From NCBI RefSeq assembly GCF_000832125.1, contig NZ_JPRK01000007.1, positions 186,001 through 250,000 of the forward strand: a stretch of DNA of 64,000 nucleotides, in the 5' to 3' direction. Below are positions 49,447 to 59,033 of the stretch, piece after piece (position 1 is the stretch's first letter; each line of letters begins with the position of its first letter). Both the position numbers and the translations under genes were made by a program. Under the pieces are notes generated by a model. That model was given only the letters and a program-made list of their open reading frames with translations, was not told the DNA's origin and did not search any database. The stretch is from Flavobacterium hibernum (lineage in GTDB: Bacteria > Bacteroidota > Bacteroidia > Flavobacteriales > Flavobacteriaceae).

Positions 49447-50952
49447 TTACAATTCAAATAATAAAGTCATCGTAACGTTGTTTAGCTTCGATGTAATGTT
49501 TGATCCATCGGTAAAACCAGTGGCAAAAAATCCTGGATTAGATTTTCTTTCTAAGTAAGAATATGCTAAATCTATTTTAGTTCCTCCAAAATTATATCCT
49601 AAACCTCCAGAATAGCTGTTTAAATCTCCAATTGTAGTTCCGTTTTTATAAGGACTTCCTTCAAAACGGTATCCTCCACGTAAACTCAATTGTTTTATTT
49701 TATACTCAGCACCAACTCTTAATTCTCCAGTGTTGGTTAATTGATTGCTAATATCACTGTTTACGCCTCTAAAGCCTGCATCATTTGTTGGCTTGTATTT
49801 AGTGTTTCCGTAATCTTTAATAGCGTAATCTACACTAATCAAACCTGATTTTCCAAATACATAAGCAGCACTAAATGTTGTTTTTCCAGGAGTTTGTAAG
49901 GTATAAGAATCGTATACATTTATAATGTTTGGGTTAACAGTGGCATTAATATCTTGCCCTCCCATAGCTTTTCTTGTTGAGTAAAGACTTTGTGAGGTTT
50001 CATCATAAAGATCGTACCAAGTATTAGATTCATAAGCTAAACCAAGTCTAAAAGAATCTGTAACTTTTGCAATGGCACCAAGTTGAAAAGAGAATCCGTT
50101 ACCGTAAGTATATAGATTGTTGTTAAAGCGTATGCTAGAAATAGTTTCTCTTGCTTCAAGCGGATTGTCGTTGTCTTCGTAGAAACTGCTAGATCTTCTG
50201 TAATCTGTGATGTGTACGTTTAAGTTAGCTCCAAAATAGATTCTGTCTTTGTAAGATGTCGCAATATTAAAGCTTAGTTTGCTATTGTATCCACTAGTGT
50301 AAACTTCGTTTTCTTGATAGTAGTTGCCACCAGCAGGAACATTGCTAATATATTGAGTATTGTCAGGGTTGTTTTGATTAACAGGGTCAATAACATGTCC
50401 CCAATATCCCATGTATGCTTGTTGCTCGTCGTAAAATAAATCTCGATAAGCGATACCGTCTATTACATTTAAGGGGATTCCGTTTGCAAATGTTAAAAAG
50501 TACTTGTCAATAGAGTTTGTTGGATTTGTTCCTACTGATACAACACTATTGTTGAAGTTGTTTGTGTTTTCGTAAGATGCTCCAATGGCAATTTTTTTCC
50601 AATTGTTATTTGGATTATGATCTTTAAAAACAAAAACAGCTCCAGCTTGATTTAATAAAAAGGAGTTGTCTTTGTCGTTCATTTGAGTGCCAAAATAATT
50701 AGAATTATTTTTAATACTTTGATTGCTAAAAGTTACTCCGGCTTGGTTGTTAGAAAAAATTGCAGATCCAGCAGGATTGACAGTTATTGAAGATAAATCT
50801 CCACCAACAGCTCCAAAAGCACCACTCATAGCTCTAAATCTTGCCGTTCCTGTTAAATTGTCTTGTGCGTAACGAACAGCGTCGGATACTTCTTGTGAAT
50901 GTGAGACGCTAACAGTTAGTCCTGTAATAAGTAGGAAGAATATTTTTTTCAT
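49447..50952 (-). CDS. OmpP1/FadL-family outer-membrane transport protein
   Basis: The 501-residue protein has a signal peptide (MKKIFFLLITGLTVSVSHSQ). The N-terminal block has ARFRAMSGAFGAVGGDLSSITVNPAGSAIFSNNQAGVTFSNQ, the AMG..A..A...D.S....NPAG pattern diagnostic of OmpP1/FadL proteins, whose N-terminus plugs the barrel. The remainder is strand-rich and ends in NVTMTLLFEL with a terminal hydrophobic residue. The family imports long-chain fatty acids or other hydrophobic compounds; in Bacteroidetes members are often annotated as hemin receptors without proof. It lies 45 nt downstream of the low-complexity lipoprotein gene and may share its transcript. Confidence 0.88.
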   Translation of the reverse strand: MKKIFFLLITGLTVSVSHSQEVSDAVRYAQDNLTGTARFRAMSGAFGAVGGDLSSITVNPAGSAIFSNNQAGVTFSNQSIKNNSNYFGTQMNDKDNSFLLNQAGAVFVFKDHNPNNNWKKIAIGASYENTNNFNNSVVSVGTNPTNSIDKYFLTFANGIPLNVIDGIAYRDLFYDEQQAYMGYWGHVIDPVNQNNPDNTQYISNVPAGGNYYQENEVYTSGYNSKLSFNIATSYKDRIYFGANLNVHITDYRRSSSFYEDNDNPLEARETISSIRFNNNLYTYGNGFSFQLGAIAKVTDSFRLGLAYESNTWYDLYDETSQSLYSTRKAMGGQDINATVNPNIINVYDSYTLQTPGKTTFSAAYVFGKSGLISVDYAIKDYGNTKYKPTNDAGFRGVNSDISNQLTNTGELRVGAEYKIKQLSLRGGYRFEGSPYKNGTTIGDLNSYSGGLGYNFGGTKIDLAYSYLERKSNPGFFATGFTDGSNITSKLNNVTMTLLFEL

Positions 50953-50997
50953 TTGGATAGTTTTTATAAAATATTTGTAGATTAGTGAGAGAAGAGA

Positions 50998-52005
50998 TTA
51001 TCTTCTTCCGCCTCCGCCTCCGCCGTAAGATCTTCCACCGCCACCACCGCCGCTGCTACCAGATGATGATCTCATGCTTCCACCGCCACTACCACTATTG
51101 TTGTATGAACGAGATGGGCTAGGAGAGTAAGATCTGTTAGAGTTGCTGTTGTCGTAACTTCTGGTTGTTGTTGTACTGCTTGATCTTCTGTTAGAATAAT
51201 CGTAGCTGTTGTTTTGACCTTGAGTTGTACTTCTTCTATTGGTAAAATTAGGACTAGATGGATTGTAAGTTCTTCCGTTTACGTTAGAACTTCTTCTGTA
51301 ATCTGTAAATCCGTTCTGTCTATTAGTGTTGTAATTACCTCTGTTTGTACTGTAATCTCTGTTTGTAGTATAATTTCTGTTTGAATTAAAGTTTCTGCCG
51401 GTGCTGTAATTTCTGTTTGAAGCATAGTTTCTGTTAGAATTATAATTTCTTCCTCCGTAATAAGCGGCAGATCCTCTTCTTCCATAATTATAAGAGTAAT
51501 TGTTGTATCCGTAACCAGGTCCCCAATATCCAGGGTATCCCCAACCTGGGTATCCCCATCCTGGTCCCCAGTATCCAGGGTAGCCCCAGCCGCCGTAACC
51601 CCAACCGTAGTATGGGTATCCAAAACCAAAACCGAAGCCTAATGACCATGAAGGATCAGAGTATACGTTTACCGAAACATCGGTAGTGGCGCTTCCCCAA
51701 GCCGGATAAGCTACGCTTGCAGTTTGTGTACTGTCGTTATCTGAGTAATTGCCATAATTGTCGACATCCGTAAAAATTTCGGTTGGCTGATTATCGTCTT
51801 GTAAAGATTTAAAGTAATCTTTATATTGATTATTTGCGTTTGAGGTATTTGTTTGAGCATACGTTCTAGTTGAGCCGCCATATACTCCGTCATTATCGTG
51901 ATACGAAGTGTTTTGGTAGGAACCACACGATGCTAATAGAAAACTCAATAATCCAATTGCGTAGAAATAACTTGAGTTTTGGCGGAGAGAAATAGAAGTT
52001 TTCAT
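50998..52005 (-). CDS. Low-complexity Gly/Tyr/Asn/Ser-rich lipoprotein
   Basis: The 335-residue protein has a lipoprotein signal (SFLLASC, Cys about 27). A polar segment with SLQDDNQPTEIFTDVDNYGNYSDNDSTQTA follows. Then comes an aromatic repeat block (GWGYPGYWGPGWGYPGW), then NRNY/TNRNYS-type repeats and a tail of Ser/Arg and Gly runs (SGGGGGGRSYGGGGGGRR). No domain is recognised. The composition suggests an extended, sticky outer-membrane-anchored protein. It is divergent from proS over a 102-nt gap with overlapping promoter-like boxes and lies upstream of the FadL-like gene. Confidence 0.7.
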   Translation of the reverse strand: MKTSISLRQNSSYFYAIGLLSFLLASCGSYQNTSYHDNDGVYGGSTRTYAQTNTSNANNQYKDYFKSLQDDNQPTEIFTDVDNYGNYSDNDSTQTASVAYPAWGSATTDVSVNVYSDPSWSLGFGFGFGYPYYGWGYGGWGYPGYWGPGWGYPGWGYPGYWGPGYGYNNYSYNYGRRGSAAYYGGRNYNSNRNYASNRNYSTGRNFNSNRNYTTNRDYSTNRGNYNTNRQNGFTDYRRSSNVNGRTYNPSSPNFTNRRSTTQGQNNSYDYSNRRSSSTTTTRSYDNSNSNRSYSPSPSRSYNNSGSGGGSMRSSSGSSGGGGGGRSYGGGGGGRR

Positions 52006-52036
52006 ATTCTGTGGTGTTTTTTATTGTTGCACATTA

Positions 52037-52065
52037 CAAAAATAGTTAGTTTTGTCAAACTATTT
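52037..52065. promoter_or_regulatory. Divergent promoter boxes within an inverted repeat
   Basis: TAGTTTTG (52047-52054, +) matches TAnnTTTG for proS, with ATTG 20 nt upstream. TATTTTTG (minus strand, 52044-52037) matches it for the lipoprotein gene. An 8-bp inverted repeat AAATAGTT-N10-AACTATTT (52040-52065) overlaps both, and a further AAACTATT lies at 52096-52103. Confidence 0.5.
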
Positions 52066-52107
52066 AGTTAAAATTAATAAAACAAAATTTGTGCCAAACT
52101 ATTCAAT

Positions 52108-53586
52108 ATGAGTAAGAACCTCACTACAAGATCAGAAGATTATTCGAAATGGTATAACGAGCTGGTTGTAAAAGCAGATCTAGCCGAAAATTCAGGAGTT
52201 AGAGGATGTATGGTAATTAAGCCGTACGGATATGCGATTTGGGAAAAAATGCAGGCAGAGTTAGATCGAATGTTTAAGGAAACTGGACATCAAAATGCAT
52301 ATTTCCCTTTATTTGTGCCTAAGAGCATGTTTGAAGCGGAAGAGAAAAATGCCGAAGGATTTGCAAAAGAATGTGCAATTGTAACGCATTACAGATTAAA
52401 AAATGACCCGGATAAACCCGGAAAATTAATGGTTGATCCAAATGCTAAATTAGAGGAGGAGCTTATTGTTCGACCTACAAGTGAAGCTATTATTTGGTCT
52501 ACATATAAAGGATGGGTACAATCTTATAGAGATTTACCTTTGTTAATTAATCAATGGGCTAATGTAGTTCGTTGGGAAATGCGTACGCGTTTGTTTTTAA
52601 GAACTGCTGAATTTTTGTGGCAAGAAGGTCATACGGCACATGCTACAAAAGCAGAAGCATTGGAAGAGTCTGAAAAAATGATGAATGTTTATGCAGATTT
52701 TGCAGAAAACTTTATGGCGATTCCAGTTGTAAAAGGTATTAAAACAGAAACAGAACGTTTTGCCGGTGCTGATGAAACATATTGTATTGAAGCTTTGATG
52801 CAAGACGGAAAAGCATTACAAGCAGGGACATCTCACTTCTTAGGGCAAAATTTTGCAAAAGCTTTTGATGTGAAGTTTGCTAATGCAGAAGGAAAACAAG
52901 AGCATGTTTGGGGAACTTCTTGGGGAGTTTCAACACGTTTGATGGGAGCTTTGGTGATGACTCATTCTGATGATCAGGGATTAGTTTTGCCTCCAAATTT
53001 AGCGCCTATACAAGTTGTAATTGTGCCTATTTATAAAACAGATGAGCAATTAGCTGAAATTACTGCTGCGGTTAAAGAATTAACTGTAAAATTAAGAAAG
53101 TTAAAGATCTCGGTTAAGTTTGATGACAGAACAACTCAAAAGCCAGGATTTAAATTTGCAGAATGGGAGTTGAAAGGAGTTCCTGTTAGAATTGCTGTTG
53201 GGCCAAAAGATCTTGAAAATGGAACTTTTGAAGTTGCAAGACGTGATAAATTGACAAAAGAGGTAGTTTCTGCTGAAGGAATTGTAAATTATGTTAATGA
53301 TTTGTTAGAGCAAATTCAAGCTGATTTATTTAGTAAAGCATTAGACTATCGTAATACTCATATTACGGAAGTAAATAGTTTTGAGGAATTTAAAGAAGTT
53401 TTAGACGGAAAAGCAGGATTTGTATCGGCTCATTGGGATGGTACTGCTGCGACTGAAGAGAAAATAAAAGACTTGACAAAAGCAACGATTCGTTGTATTC
53501 CTTTGGATGCTGTTGAGGAAGCGGGAGTCTGCGTGTTTACTGGGAATCCGTCTTCTAAAAGAGTGCTTTTTGCTAAGGCATATTAA
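52108..53586 (+). CDS. proS: Prolyl-tRNA synthetase
   Basis: The 492-residue enzyme charges tRNA-Pro. Class II motifs are visible: motif 2 region [27 protein letters not shown] and motif 3 region [28 protein letters not shown]. The anticodon-binding domain (QVVIVPIYK...) follows and the C-terminus ends in an Ala-Tyr (LFAKAY). Length and the absence of the roughly 180-residue editing insertion identify the short, eukaryote/archaea-type ProRS found throughout Bacteroidetes, not the long bacterial type. The terminal Tyr is also typical of that class. It is followed by the tRNA-Glu cluster after 76 nt. Confidence 0.97.
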   Translation: MSKNLTTRSEDYSKWYNELVVKADLAENSGVRGCMVIKPYGYAIWEKMQAELDRMFKETGHQNAYFPLFVPKSMFEAEEKNAEGFAKECAIVTHYRLKNDPDKPGKLMVDPNAKLEEELIVRPTSEAIIWSTYKGWVQSYRDLPLLINQWANVVRWEMRTRLFLRTAEFLWQEGHTAHATKAEALEESEKMMNVYADFAENFMAIPVVKGIKTETERFAGADETYCIEALMQDGKALQAGTSHFLGQNFAKAFDVKFANAEGKQEHVWGTSWGVSTRLMGALVMTHSDDQGLVLPPNLAPIQVVIVPIYKTDEQLAEITAAVKELTVKLRKLKISVKFDDRTTQKPGFKFAEWELKGVPVRIAVGPKDLENGTFEVARRDKLTKEVVSAEGIVNYVNDLLEQIQADLFSKALDYRNTHITEVNSFEEFKEVLDGKAGFVSAHWDGTAATEEKIKDLTKATIRCIPLDAVEEAGVCVFTGNPSSKRVLFAKAY

Positions 53587-53612
53587 AAAAATATATTTTT
53601 TTTGCTTCAACT

Positions 53613-53643
53613 ATTGCGCATATTAAAAAGAGTTGTATCTTTG
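53613..53643 (+). promoter_or_regulatory. Promoter of the tRNA-Glu cluster
   Basis: ATTG (53613-53616) and TATCTTTG (53636-53643) are spaced by exactly 19 nt, matching the Bacteroidetes TTTG-N19-TAnnTTTG arrangement with one mismatch at -33. The first tRNA starts 20 nt after the -7 box. Confidence 0.7.
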
Positions 53644-53662
53644 CAACCGCAATAACAAAGCA

Positions 53663-53734
53663 GGCCCGTTCGTCTATCGGTTAGGACGCATGGTTTTCAT
53701 CCATGTAAGAGCGGTTCGATTCCGCTACGGGCTA
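53663..53734 (+). tRNA. tRNA-Glu (TTC), copy 1
   Basis: A 72-nt cloverleaf: acceptor GGCCCGT with ACGGGCT (a G-T pair at 1-72), anticodon stem CATGG/CCATG with loop TTTTCAT (anticodon TTC), T loop GGTTCGATTCC, discriminator A. CCA is not encoded. Confidence 0.95.
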
Positions 53735-53780
53735 CTACTTTTTATTGTGAAATTGTTCTTAAAATATTGAGAATTAAAAT

Positions 53781-53852
53781 GGCCCGTTCGTCTATCGGTT
53801 AGGACGCATGGTTTTCATCCATGTAAGAGCGGTTCGATTCCGCTACGGGCTA
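53781..53852 (+). tRNA. tRNA-Glu (TTC), copy 2
   Basis: Identical over all 72 nt to copy 1, 46 nt downstream. The spacer shows no promoter of its own, so both are probably processed from one transcript. Confidence 0.95.
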
Positions 53853-53897
53853 CAATAATACCTCTATATTAAATATAGAAAAACTTAGAACGATACT

Positions 53898-53969
53898 GGT
53901 CTGTTCGTCTAGGGGTTAGGACTCCAGGCTTTCGTCCTGGTAACAGGGGTTCGATTCCCTTACAGACTA
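53898..53969 (+). tRNA. tRNA-Glu (TTC), diverged copy 3
   Basis: A 72-nt cloverleaf: acceptor GGTCTGT with ACAGACT, anticodon stem CCAGG/CCTGG with loop CTTTCGT (anticodon TTC), T arm GGGGTTCGATTCCCT. The anticodon is unchanged, but the acceptor, D, anticodon and T stems all differ from copies 1 and 2, so it is not a recent duplicate. Confidence 0.92.
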
Positions 53970-54125
53970 CTAAAATTAGTTGTGAATAAGTTTTATAAAA
54001 TAAAAGTTGGTGTCTCGATTTTTGTTTTATTAGTTAAAACCAAAGTGATTGTTTTGCAATTGTGGGAGGTTTTTCTTTTTTAACTAGTATCTATAATAAA
54101 TTATTACATCTAAAATTAAAACAAA

Positions 54126-54377
54126 ATGGCAAATCATAAGTCAGCATTAAAAAGAATCAGAAGTAACGAAAAAAGAAGAGTTCTTAACAGATATCAGCAT
54201 AAAACTACTCGTAATGCTATTAAAGCGTTAAGATTAGCGACTGATAAATCTGATGCAGCTTCAAAATTATCAACTGTAATCTCTATGATTGATAAGTTAG
54301 CTAAAAAGAACATCATCCATGATAATAAAGCTTCTAACTTGAAGTCTAAATTAACTAAACATGTTGCTAAATTGTAA
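54126..54377 (+). CDS. rpsT: 30S ribosomal protein S20
   Basis: The 83-residue, strongly basic protein is S20: MANHKSALKRIRSNEKRRVLNRYQHKTTRNAIKAL at the N-terminus and DKLAKKNIIHDNKASNLKSKLTKHVAKL at the C-terminus match the family throughout. It binds 16S rRNA in the body of the small subunit. The gene stands alone after the tRNA-Glu cluster with a strong terminator behind it. The 156-nt leader may hold the S20 autoregulatory site, but no specific motif was recognised. Confidence 0.97.
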   Translation: MANHKSALKRIRSNEKRRVLNRYQHKTTRNAIKALRLATDKSDAASKLSTVISMIDKLAKKNIIHDNKASNLKSKLTKHVAKL

Positions 54378-54401
54378 TTAATTACAATTTCCTAAAGATA
54401 T

Positions 54402-54430
54402 AAAAAGCCCTCTTTTAGAGGGCTTTTTTT
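54402..54430 (+). terminator. Rho-independent terminator of rpsT
   Basis: A 12-bp perfect stem (AAAAAGCCCTCT with AGAGGGCTTTTT), a 3-nt loop and a T-run, 24 nt after the stop codon. Confidence 0.92.
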
Positions 54431-54810
54431 TGTTTATGAAAGAATGGTTTTTAAAATTTTAAAATCAAATTTTGCACGAAATAATGATATCGGTGAGGTT
54501 AACGATGAAACTTATAGAGAGTAAAGAAAAGAATACTGCAGTGAGTATTGAGTTTTTTTATTACTGTTAGCTTTTGTAAAAAGGTAAAGTTCGCAAAGCT
54601 TTGTATTGACTTAGCTTGGCGAATTTTAAGCTTTTAGAAGTATTTCTTAGGTGAAAATATTTGCGTTTTGTGCGGCATAAAAATGAGGAATACGTTTTTT
54701 ATGTTTCTCCACAATATTTAGCGTCGGTTCGTTTTGATGGTTGTTTGGTGGTATTTCTTAATGAATGGTTTCGGTTGTTGTGATTTAGGGATTTGGTAGG
54801 GAGATGTTAT
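54431..54810. other. Intergenic region, no gene seen
   Basis: Apart from a weak AATACT-N6-AGTATT inverted repeat at 54532-54549, I see nothing in this 380-nt stretch between the rpsT terminator and the end of the minus-strand response-regulator gene. Confidence 0.6.
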
Positions 54811-55224
54811 TTAAAAGTCAATTTTCTTTTTAAGGTATTCTAGCATAGGTTGAGTGATAGGCTTTGAAAGAAAGTCTATTATAATAGGGTATTTTTTTGC
54901 TTTGGCTAGATCCTCAGGATCAATAGTAGAGGATAGAACAATAACATTTACTTTGTTAAACTCGGCATAATCTGGTGATGTAAAATGATCCAGAAACTCC
55001 CATCCGCCCATAACAGGCATGTTTAAGTCTAAGAAAATTAATTCTGGTTTTTTGTTTACTTTGTTTTTATTGTTGGTATATTTTAAGGTGTTGAAGTGAT
55101 GAAGTGCTTCTTCTCCGTTTTGAGCTGTAATAATTTCGTTCGAAAACTCGGATTTTGAAATTACTTTTTTGCATAACATCAACGTGATTGGGTCATCGTC
55201 AATGCAAAGAATTTGCTCGAGCAT
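54811..55224 (-). CDS. Single-domain (CheY-like) response regulator
   Basis: The 137-residue protein is one receiver domain. CIDDDP gives the acidic pair, D66 in ELIFLDLNMPVMGG is the phospho-acceptor, SST and FLSKP hold the conserved Ser/Thr and Lys. There is no output domain, so it must act by protein contact, for example with another kinase or a diguanylate-free relay. It lies 4 nt downstream of the PAS kinase gene, which is very probably its phosphodonor. This kinase/receiver pairing without a DNA-binding regulator is frequent in Flavobacterium. Confidence 0.9.
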   Translation of the reverse strand: MLEQILCIDDDPITLMLCKKVISKSEFSNEIITAQNGEEALHHFNTLKYTNNKNKVNKKPELIFLDLNMPVMGGWEFLDHFTSPDYAEFNKVNVIVLSSTIDPEDLAKAKKYPIIIDFLSKPITQPMLEYLKKKIDF

Positions 55225-55228
55225 AATG

Positions 55229-56941
55229 TTAATTTTTAAATGTTATGGTAAATGTGGTGCCTTTGTTAACTTCGCTATCGATGCTGATAGTTCCTCCCAT
55301 GGTTTCTACTTGTGATTTTACAAGGTATAATCCTAGTCCTTTGCTGTCAGGATAATTATGGAATCTTTGATATAATCCAAATACTTTGTCGCGATTTCTT
55401 TCCAAATCAATTCCAATTCCGTTGTCTTTAAACGTAAGGACTGCTTTATGGTTTTCTTGCTCGGCAGTAATGGATATTTTTAATTTCCTATTTTCAGATT
55501 TGTACTTTATTGAGTTGGTAAGTAAATTCAGTAAAATACTTTCGATATAAGCTTTGTTTGTATTTAGTAATGGAACTTTGTCGAATTTGAGTTTGATAAT
55601 TGGTTTGTGTAATTCGATTTGAAAAGACAATTGACTAAATACGTTCTCGAATACTTCTTGCAATGAAACTTCTTCTTTTTGCATCGAAGGATTGTCTTTT
55701 ATGATAATTACCTTTACCAGATCGTTTATAGTTTCATTTAATAAATGAGTAGATTTAGTAAAGCCGGCCAAAATTTCTTCTAATTCCGGATTTTCAAGAG
55801 GAATATCATCAATAAGATTCAAAAGTCCAATTAAATTAGACAATGGGGCTCTAAGATTATGCGAGGTGATGTATGAAAATTGTTTTAAATCTTTGTTGTT
55901 TTGAGTTAGTTCGCGAATAAGTTGCTCTTTTTCTGTTTCTAATTTCTTTTCGTCGGTAATGTCTCTTTGAATTGAAATCCAGTGTGAAATGACACCTTCG
56001 TTATTGAAAATTGGAATCATAGAAAAACGAACCCAATATTCTTCTTTTTGTTTTGTGTAGCTTATGGTTTCAATTAAGCACTCTTCTTCATTTTTAATAG
56101 CAGTTAAGAGTTTTTTTAATTCATCTGAATCTGAATTTGGTCCTTTGTTGAAAATGTTTGTTGATTTTCCAACAATTTCTTTCGGAAGATATCCTGACAT
56201 TAATGAGAATGCAGGATTTACATATACTATTTTTGGAATTCTTCCGCTGATAGAATTAGCTTCGGTGATTAAAATGGAATCTTTAGATTGTGTAATTACG
56301 GTTTCTAAAAGTTTTAATCTTTGTTCTTCTTGTTTTTGTTTGGTGATATCTTGAATTGCTCCAATCATTCTGATAGCTCTTCCGTTCTCATCTTTTAATA
56401 AAAAACCTCTGTCTAAAACATATTTATAGCTTCCATCTGCACATCTAAAACGGTATTGATCTTGCCATTTTTCAGTTTTTTGCTCTATAAAGGAGTATAA
56501 TTTTATAGACATTCTAATGCTGTCTTCCGGATGAATTTTGTCAAACCACCATTTTGATGTTTTTCCAACTTCTAGAGGATTGTAGCCAAAAACGCTTTCG
56601 ATTCCTTTGTTCCAATTTATGCTATCTTCTTGAATTTTCCAATCCCAAATTGTGTCGCTGGTAGCTTTTGCAACAATGTCATATTTTTCGTTCGATTCTT
56701 TAATTTCTTCGTTGGTTTCTTTTAATTTTTTGAAAATTGCTATATTCTTTTTCTCATTTTTAGATAGTATATATTTGAAGAATAGAGCAGTAGTTAAAAT
56801 GAAAAAAATGTCTTTTAGAAGAAAAATAAGAGAAGGTTCAGTGTCAGAAAAGTAAGTAGTAAGTAATTTATGACAGATGATTGCCATAAATAACGATATG
56901 ATAATATAAACTAGAGTAATTTGGAGAGTTTTACTTTTCAT
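55229..56941 (-). CDS. Membrane PAS-domain histidine kinase
   Basis: The 570-residue kinase has two N-terminal membrane helices (about 7-27 and 34-58). Two PAS/PAC modules follow (about 82-200, ending in IRMIGAIQDITKQ; about 205-330, ending in HWISIQRDITDEK). The dimerisation domain carries H361 in SYITSHNLRAPLSNL, and the HATPase domain has NLLTNSIKYKSE, FKDNGIGIDLE and GLGLYLVKSQVE. The His box (HNLRAPL) is the form used by many flavobacterial PAS kinases. The absence of a sizeable periplasmic domain suggests it senses internal or membrane signals. It forms an operon with the CheY-like gene. Confidence 0.9.
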   Translation of the reverse strand: MKSKTLQITLVYIIISLFMAIICHKLLTTYFSDTEPSLIFLLKDIFFILTTALFFKYILSKNEKKNIAIFKKLKETNEEIKESNEKYDIVAKATSDTIWDWKIQEDSINWNKGIESVFGYNPLEVGKTSKWWFDKIHPEDSIRMSIKLYSFIEQKTEKWQDQYRFRCADGSYKYVLDRGFLLKDENGRAIRMIGAIQDITKQKQEEQRLKLLETVITQSKDSILITEANSISGRIPKIVYVNPAFSLMSGYLPKEIVGKSTNIFNKGPNSDSDELKKLLTAIKNEEECLIETISYTKQKEEYWVRFSMIPIFNNEGVISHWISIQRDITDEKKLETEKEQLIRELTQNNKDLKQFSYITSHNLRAPLSNLIGLLNLIDDIPLENPELEEILAGFTKSTHLLNETINDLVKVIIIKDNPSMQKEEVSLQEVFENVFSQLSFQIELHKPIIKLKFDKVPLLNTNKAYIESILLNLLTNSIKYKSENRKLKISITAEQENHKAVLTFKDNGIGIDLERNRDKVFGLYQRFHNYPDSKGLGLYLVKSQVETMGGTISIDSEVNKGTTFTITFKN

Positions 56942-57082
56942 TACTCAAATATAGTTAAATTAAGTATAATTAAACAATAAGAAAAGTTCAATTTACACTT
57001 AAATTTGTGTTGTTTTTAATGAACTAATTACTTGTCTAGACGCAAACTATCGCAGAAACGTTTTTTATATCAAAATAAAGTG

Positions 57083-57090
57083 TACCTTTG
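57083..57090 (+). promoter_or_regulatory. -7 promoter box of typA
   Basis: TACCTTTG is an exact TAnnTTTG match 19 nt before the ATG of typA; TTTG at -33 is replaced by a T-run. Confidence 0.55.
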
Positions 57091-57109
57091 CACCCATTAA
57101 AAATCTCAG

Positions 57110-58906
57110 ATGGAATCTATTAGAAATATTGCAATTATTGCCCACGTCGATCACGGTAAAACCACTTTGGTTGATAAAATTATGTATCACTGTCAATTAT
57201 TTCGTGACAACGAAAACACAGGTGATTTAATTCTTGATAATAACGATTTAGAGCGTGAGAGAGGTATTACTATTACTTCTAAGAACGTTTCTGTTCAATA
57301 TAAAGGAACAAAAATCAACATTATCGATACTCCTGGCCACGCGGATTTTGGAGGTGAAGTAGAACGTGTATTAAACATGGCCGATGGTGTATGTTTGCTA
57401 GTGGATGCTTTTGAAGGACCAATGCCACAAACTCGTTTTGTATTACAAAAAGCTATTGACTTAGGTCTTAAGCCATGTGTAGTTATCAATAAAGTTGATA
57501 AAGAAAACTGTACTCCTGAAGAAGTTCATGAGAAAGTTTTTGATTTAATGTTTGAATTAGGTGCTGAAGAATGGCAGTTGGATTTCCCAACAGTTTATGG
57601 TTCTGCTAAAAATAACTGGATGTCTGATCATTGGGAAAACGTAACTGATAATGTTGAAGCATTATTGGATATGGTTGTTGCAAATGTACCAGCTCCTAAA
57701 GTTTCTGAAGGAACACCACAAATGTTGATTACTTCTTTAGATTTCTCTGCATTTACAGGTCGTATCGCTATTGGTCGTCTTGAAAGAGGAGTTCTTAAAG
57801 AAGGTATGCCAATCTCATTAGTAAAAAGAGATGGTACTGTATCAAAATCTCGTATCAAAGAACTTCATACATTTGAAGGACTTGGTCGTAAAAAAGTACA
57901 AGAAGTTGTTGCTGGAGATATTTGTGCAATCATTGGAGTTGAAGGTTTTGAAATTGGTGATACTATTGCTGATTTTGAAAATCCAGAAGGTTTAAAAACG
58001 ATTGATATCGATGAGCCTACTATGAGTATGTTGTTTACAATTAATGACTCTCCTTTCTTTGGTAAAGAGGGTAAATTTGTAACATCTCGTCATATTAGAG
58101 AAAGATTGACAAAAGAATTAGAGAAAAACTTAGCGATGAAGTTAGGTGAAACTGATTCTGCTGATAAATTCATGGTTTTTGGTCGTGGAGTACTTCACTT
58201 ATCTGTTCTTATTGAAACAATGAGAAGAGAAGGTTATGAATTGCAAATTGGTCAACCACAAGTTATTATCAAAGAAATTGACGGTAAAAAATGTGAGCCA
58301 ATTGAGGAATTAACAATCGATTTACCAGAATCACTTTCAGGTAGAGCAGTAGAATTCGTTACTTTGCGTAAAGGAGAAATGCTAAGCATGGAAACTAAAG
58401 GGGAACGTATGATTGTGAAATTTAATATTCCATCTCGTGGAATTATTGGATTACGTAACCAATTGCTTACTGCAACAGCTGGTGAAGCTATTATGGCACA
58501 CCGTTTTATTGGATATGAGCCTTACAAAGGAGAAATTGCTGGACGTAACAAAGGTTCATTAATTTCTATGGAAAAAGGAAAAGCAATTCCTTATTCTATC
58601 GATAAATTGCAAGATCGTGGTAAGTTTTTTGTTGAACCAAATACCGAAATTTACGAAGGTCAGGTAATTGGAGAAAACTCTCGTGCTGATGATATGTGTG
58701 TAAACGTAACGAAAGAGAAAAAACAATCTAACGTTCGTTCTTCTGGAAATGATGAAAAAGCTAGAATTATCCCTCCAATTATTTTCTCTTTAGAGGAAGC
58801 ATTAGAGTACATTCAAAAAGATGAATATGTAGAGGTTACACCAAAATCTATTCGTTTGAGAAAAATCTATTTGACAGAAACTGATAGAAAAAGATTTAAA
58901 ATCTAA
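57110..58906 (+). CDS. typA: Ribosome-associated GTPase TypA/BipA
   Basis: The 598-residue protein is a translation-factor GTPase. G1 is AHVDHGKT, switch I contains [12 protein letters not shown]3 is DTPGHADF and G4 is NKVDKE. Domain II (SALDF-like [17 protein letters not shown]), EF-G-like domains III and V ([48 protein letters not shown]) and the BipA-specific C-terminal domain ([28 protein letters not shown]) follow. It binds 70S ribosomes and helps subunit assembly and stress adaptation. It is monocistronic with its own promoter box and terminator. Confidence 0.97.
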   Translation: MESIRNIAIIAHVDHGKTTLVDKIMYHCQLFRDNENTGDLILDNNDLERERGITITSKNVSVQYKGTKINIIDTPGHADFGGEVERVLNMADGVCLLVDAFEGPMPQTRFVLQKAIDLGLKPCVVINKVDKENCTPEEVHEKVFDLMFELGAEEWQLDFPTVYGSAKNNWMSDHWENVTDNVEALLDMVVANVPAPKVSEGTPQMLITSLDFSAFTGRIAIGRLERGVLKEGMPISLVKRDGTVSKSRIKELHTFEGLGRKKVQEVVAGDICAIIGVEGFEIGDTIADFENPEGLKTIDIDEPTMSMLFTINDSPFFGKEGKFVTSRHIRERLTKELEKNLAMKLGETDSADKFMVFGRGVLHLSVLIETMRREGYELQIGQPQVIIKEIDGKKCEPIEELTIDLPESLSGRAVEFVTLRKGEMLSMETKGERMIVKFNIPSRGIIGLRNQLLTATAGEAIMAHRFIGYEPYKGEIAGRNKGSLISMEKGKAIPYSIDKLQDRGKFFVEPNTEIYEGQVIGENSRADDMCVNVTKEKKQSNVRSSGNDEKARIIPPIIFSLEEALEYIQKDEYVEVTPKSIRLRKIYLTETDRKRFKI

Positions 58907-58927
58907 TTAGATTTTAATTTTAATATA

Positions 58928-58966
58928 AAAATCCCAAATTCCAATTAGGAGTTTGGGATTTTTTTT
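58928..58966 (+). terminator. Rho-independent terminator of typA
   Basis: An 11-bp stem (AAAATCCCAAA with TTTGGGATTTT) has a 13-nt loop and eight T residues, 21 nt after the stop codon. Confidence 0.88.
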
Positions 58967-58999
58967 GGTCTTTACTTTCGTGAATTGGAATTTGGAATC

Positions 59000-59019
59000 A
59001 ATCCCGAAGCCTCGGGATT
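59000..59019. repeat. Hairpin of the CCCGAAGC-TTCGGG family
   Basis: AATCCCGAAGCCTCGGGATT forms an 8-bp stem with a 4-nt loop between the convergent typA and T9SS cargo genes. It is one base from the palindrome at 18828-18841. Confidence 0.65.
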
Positions 59020-59033
59020 GAAATTTTTTAAAG

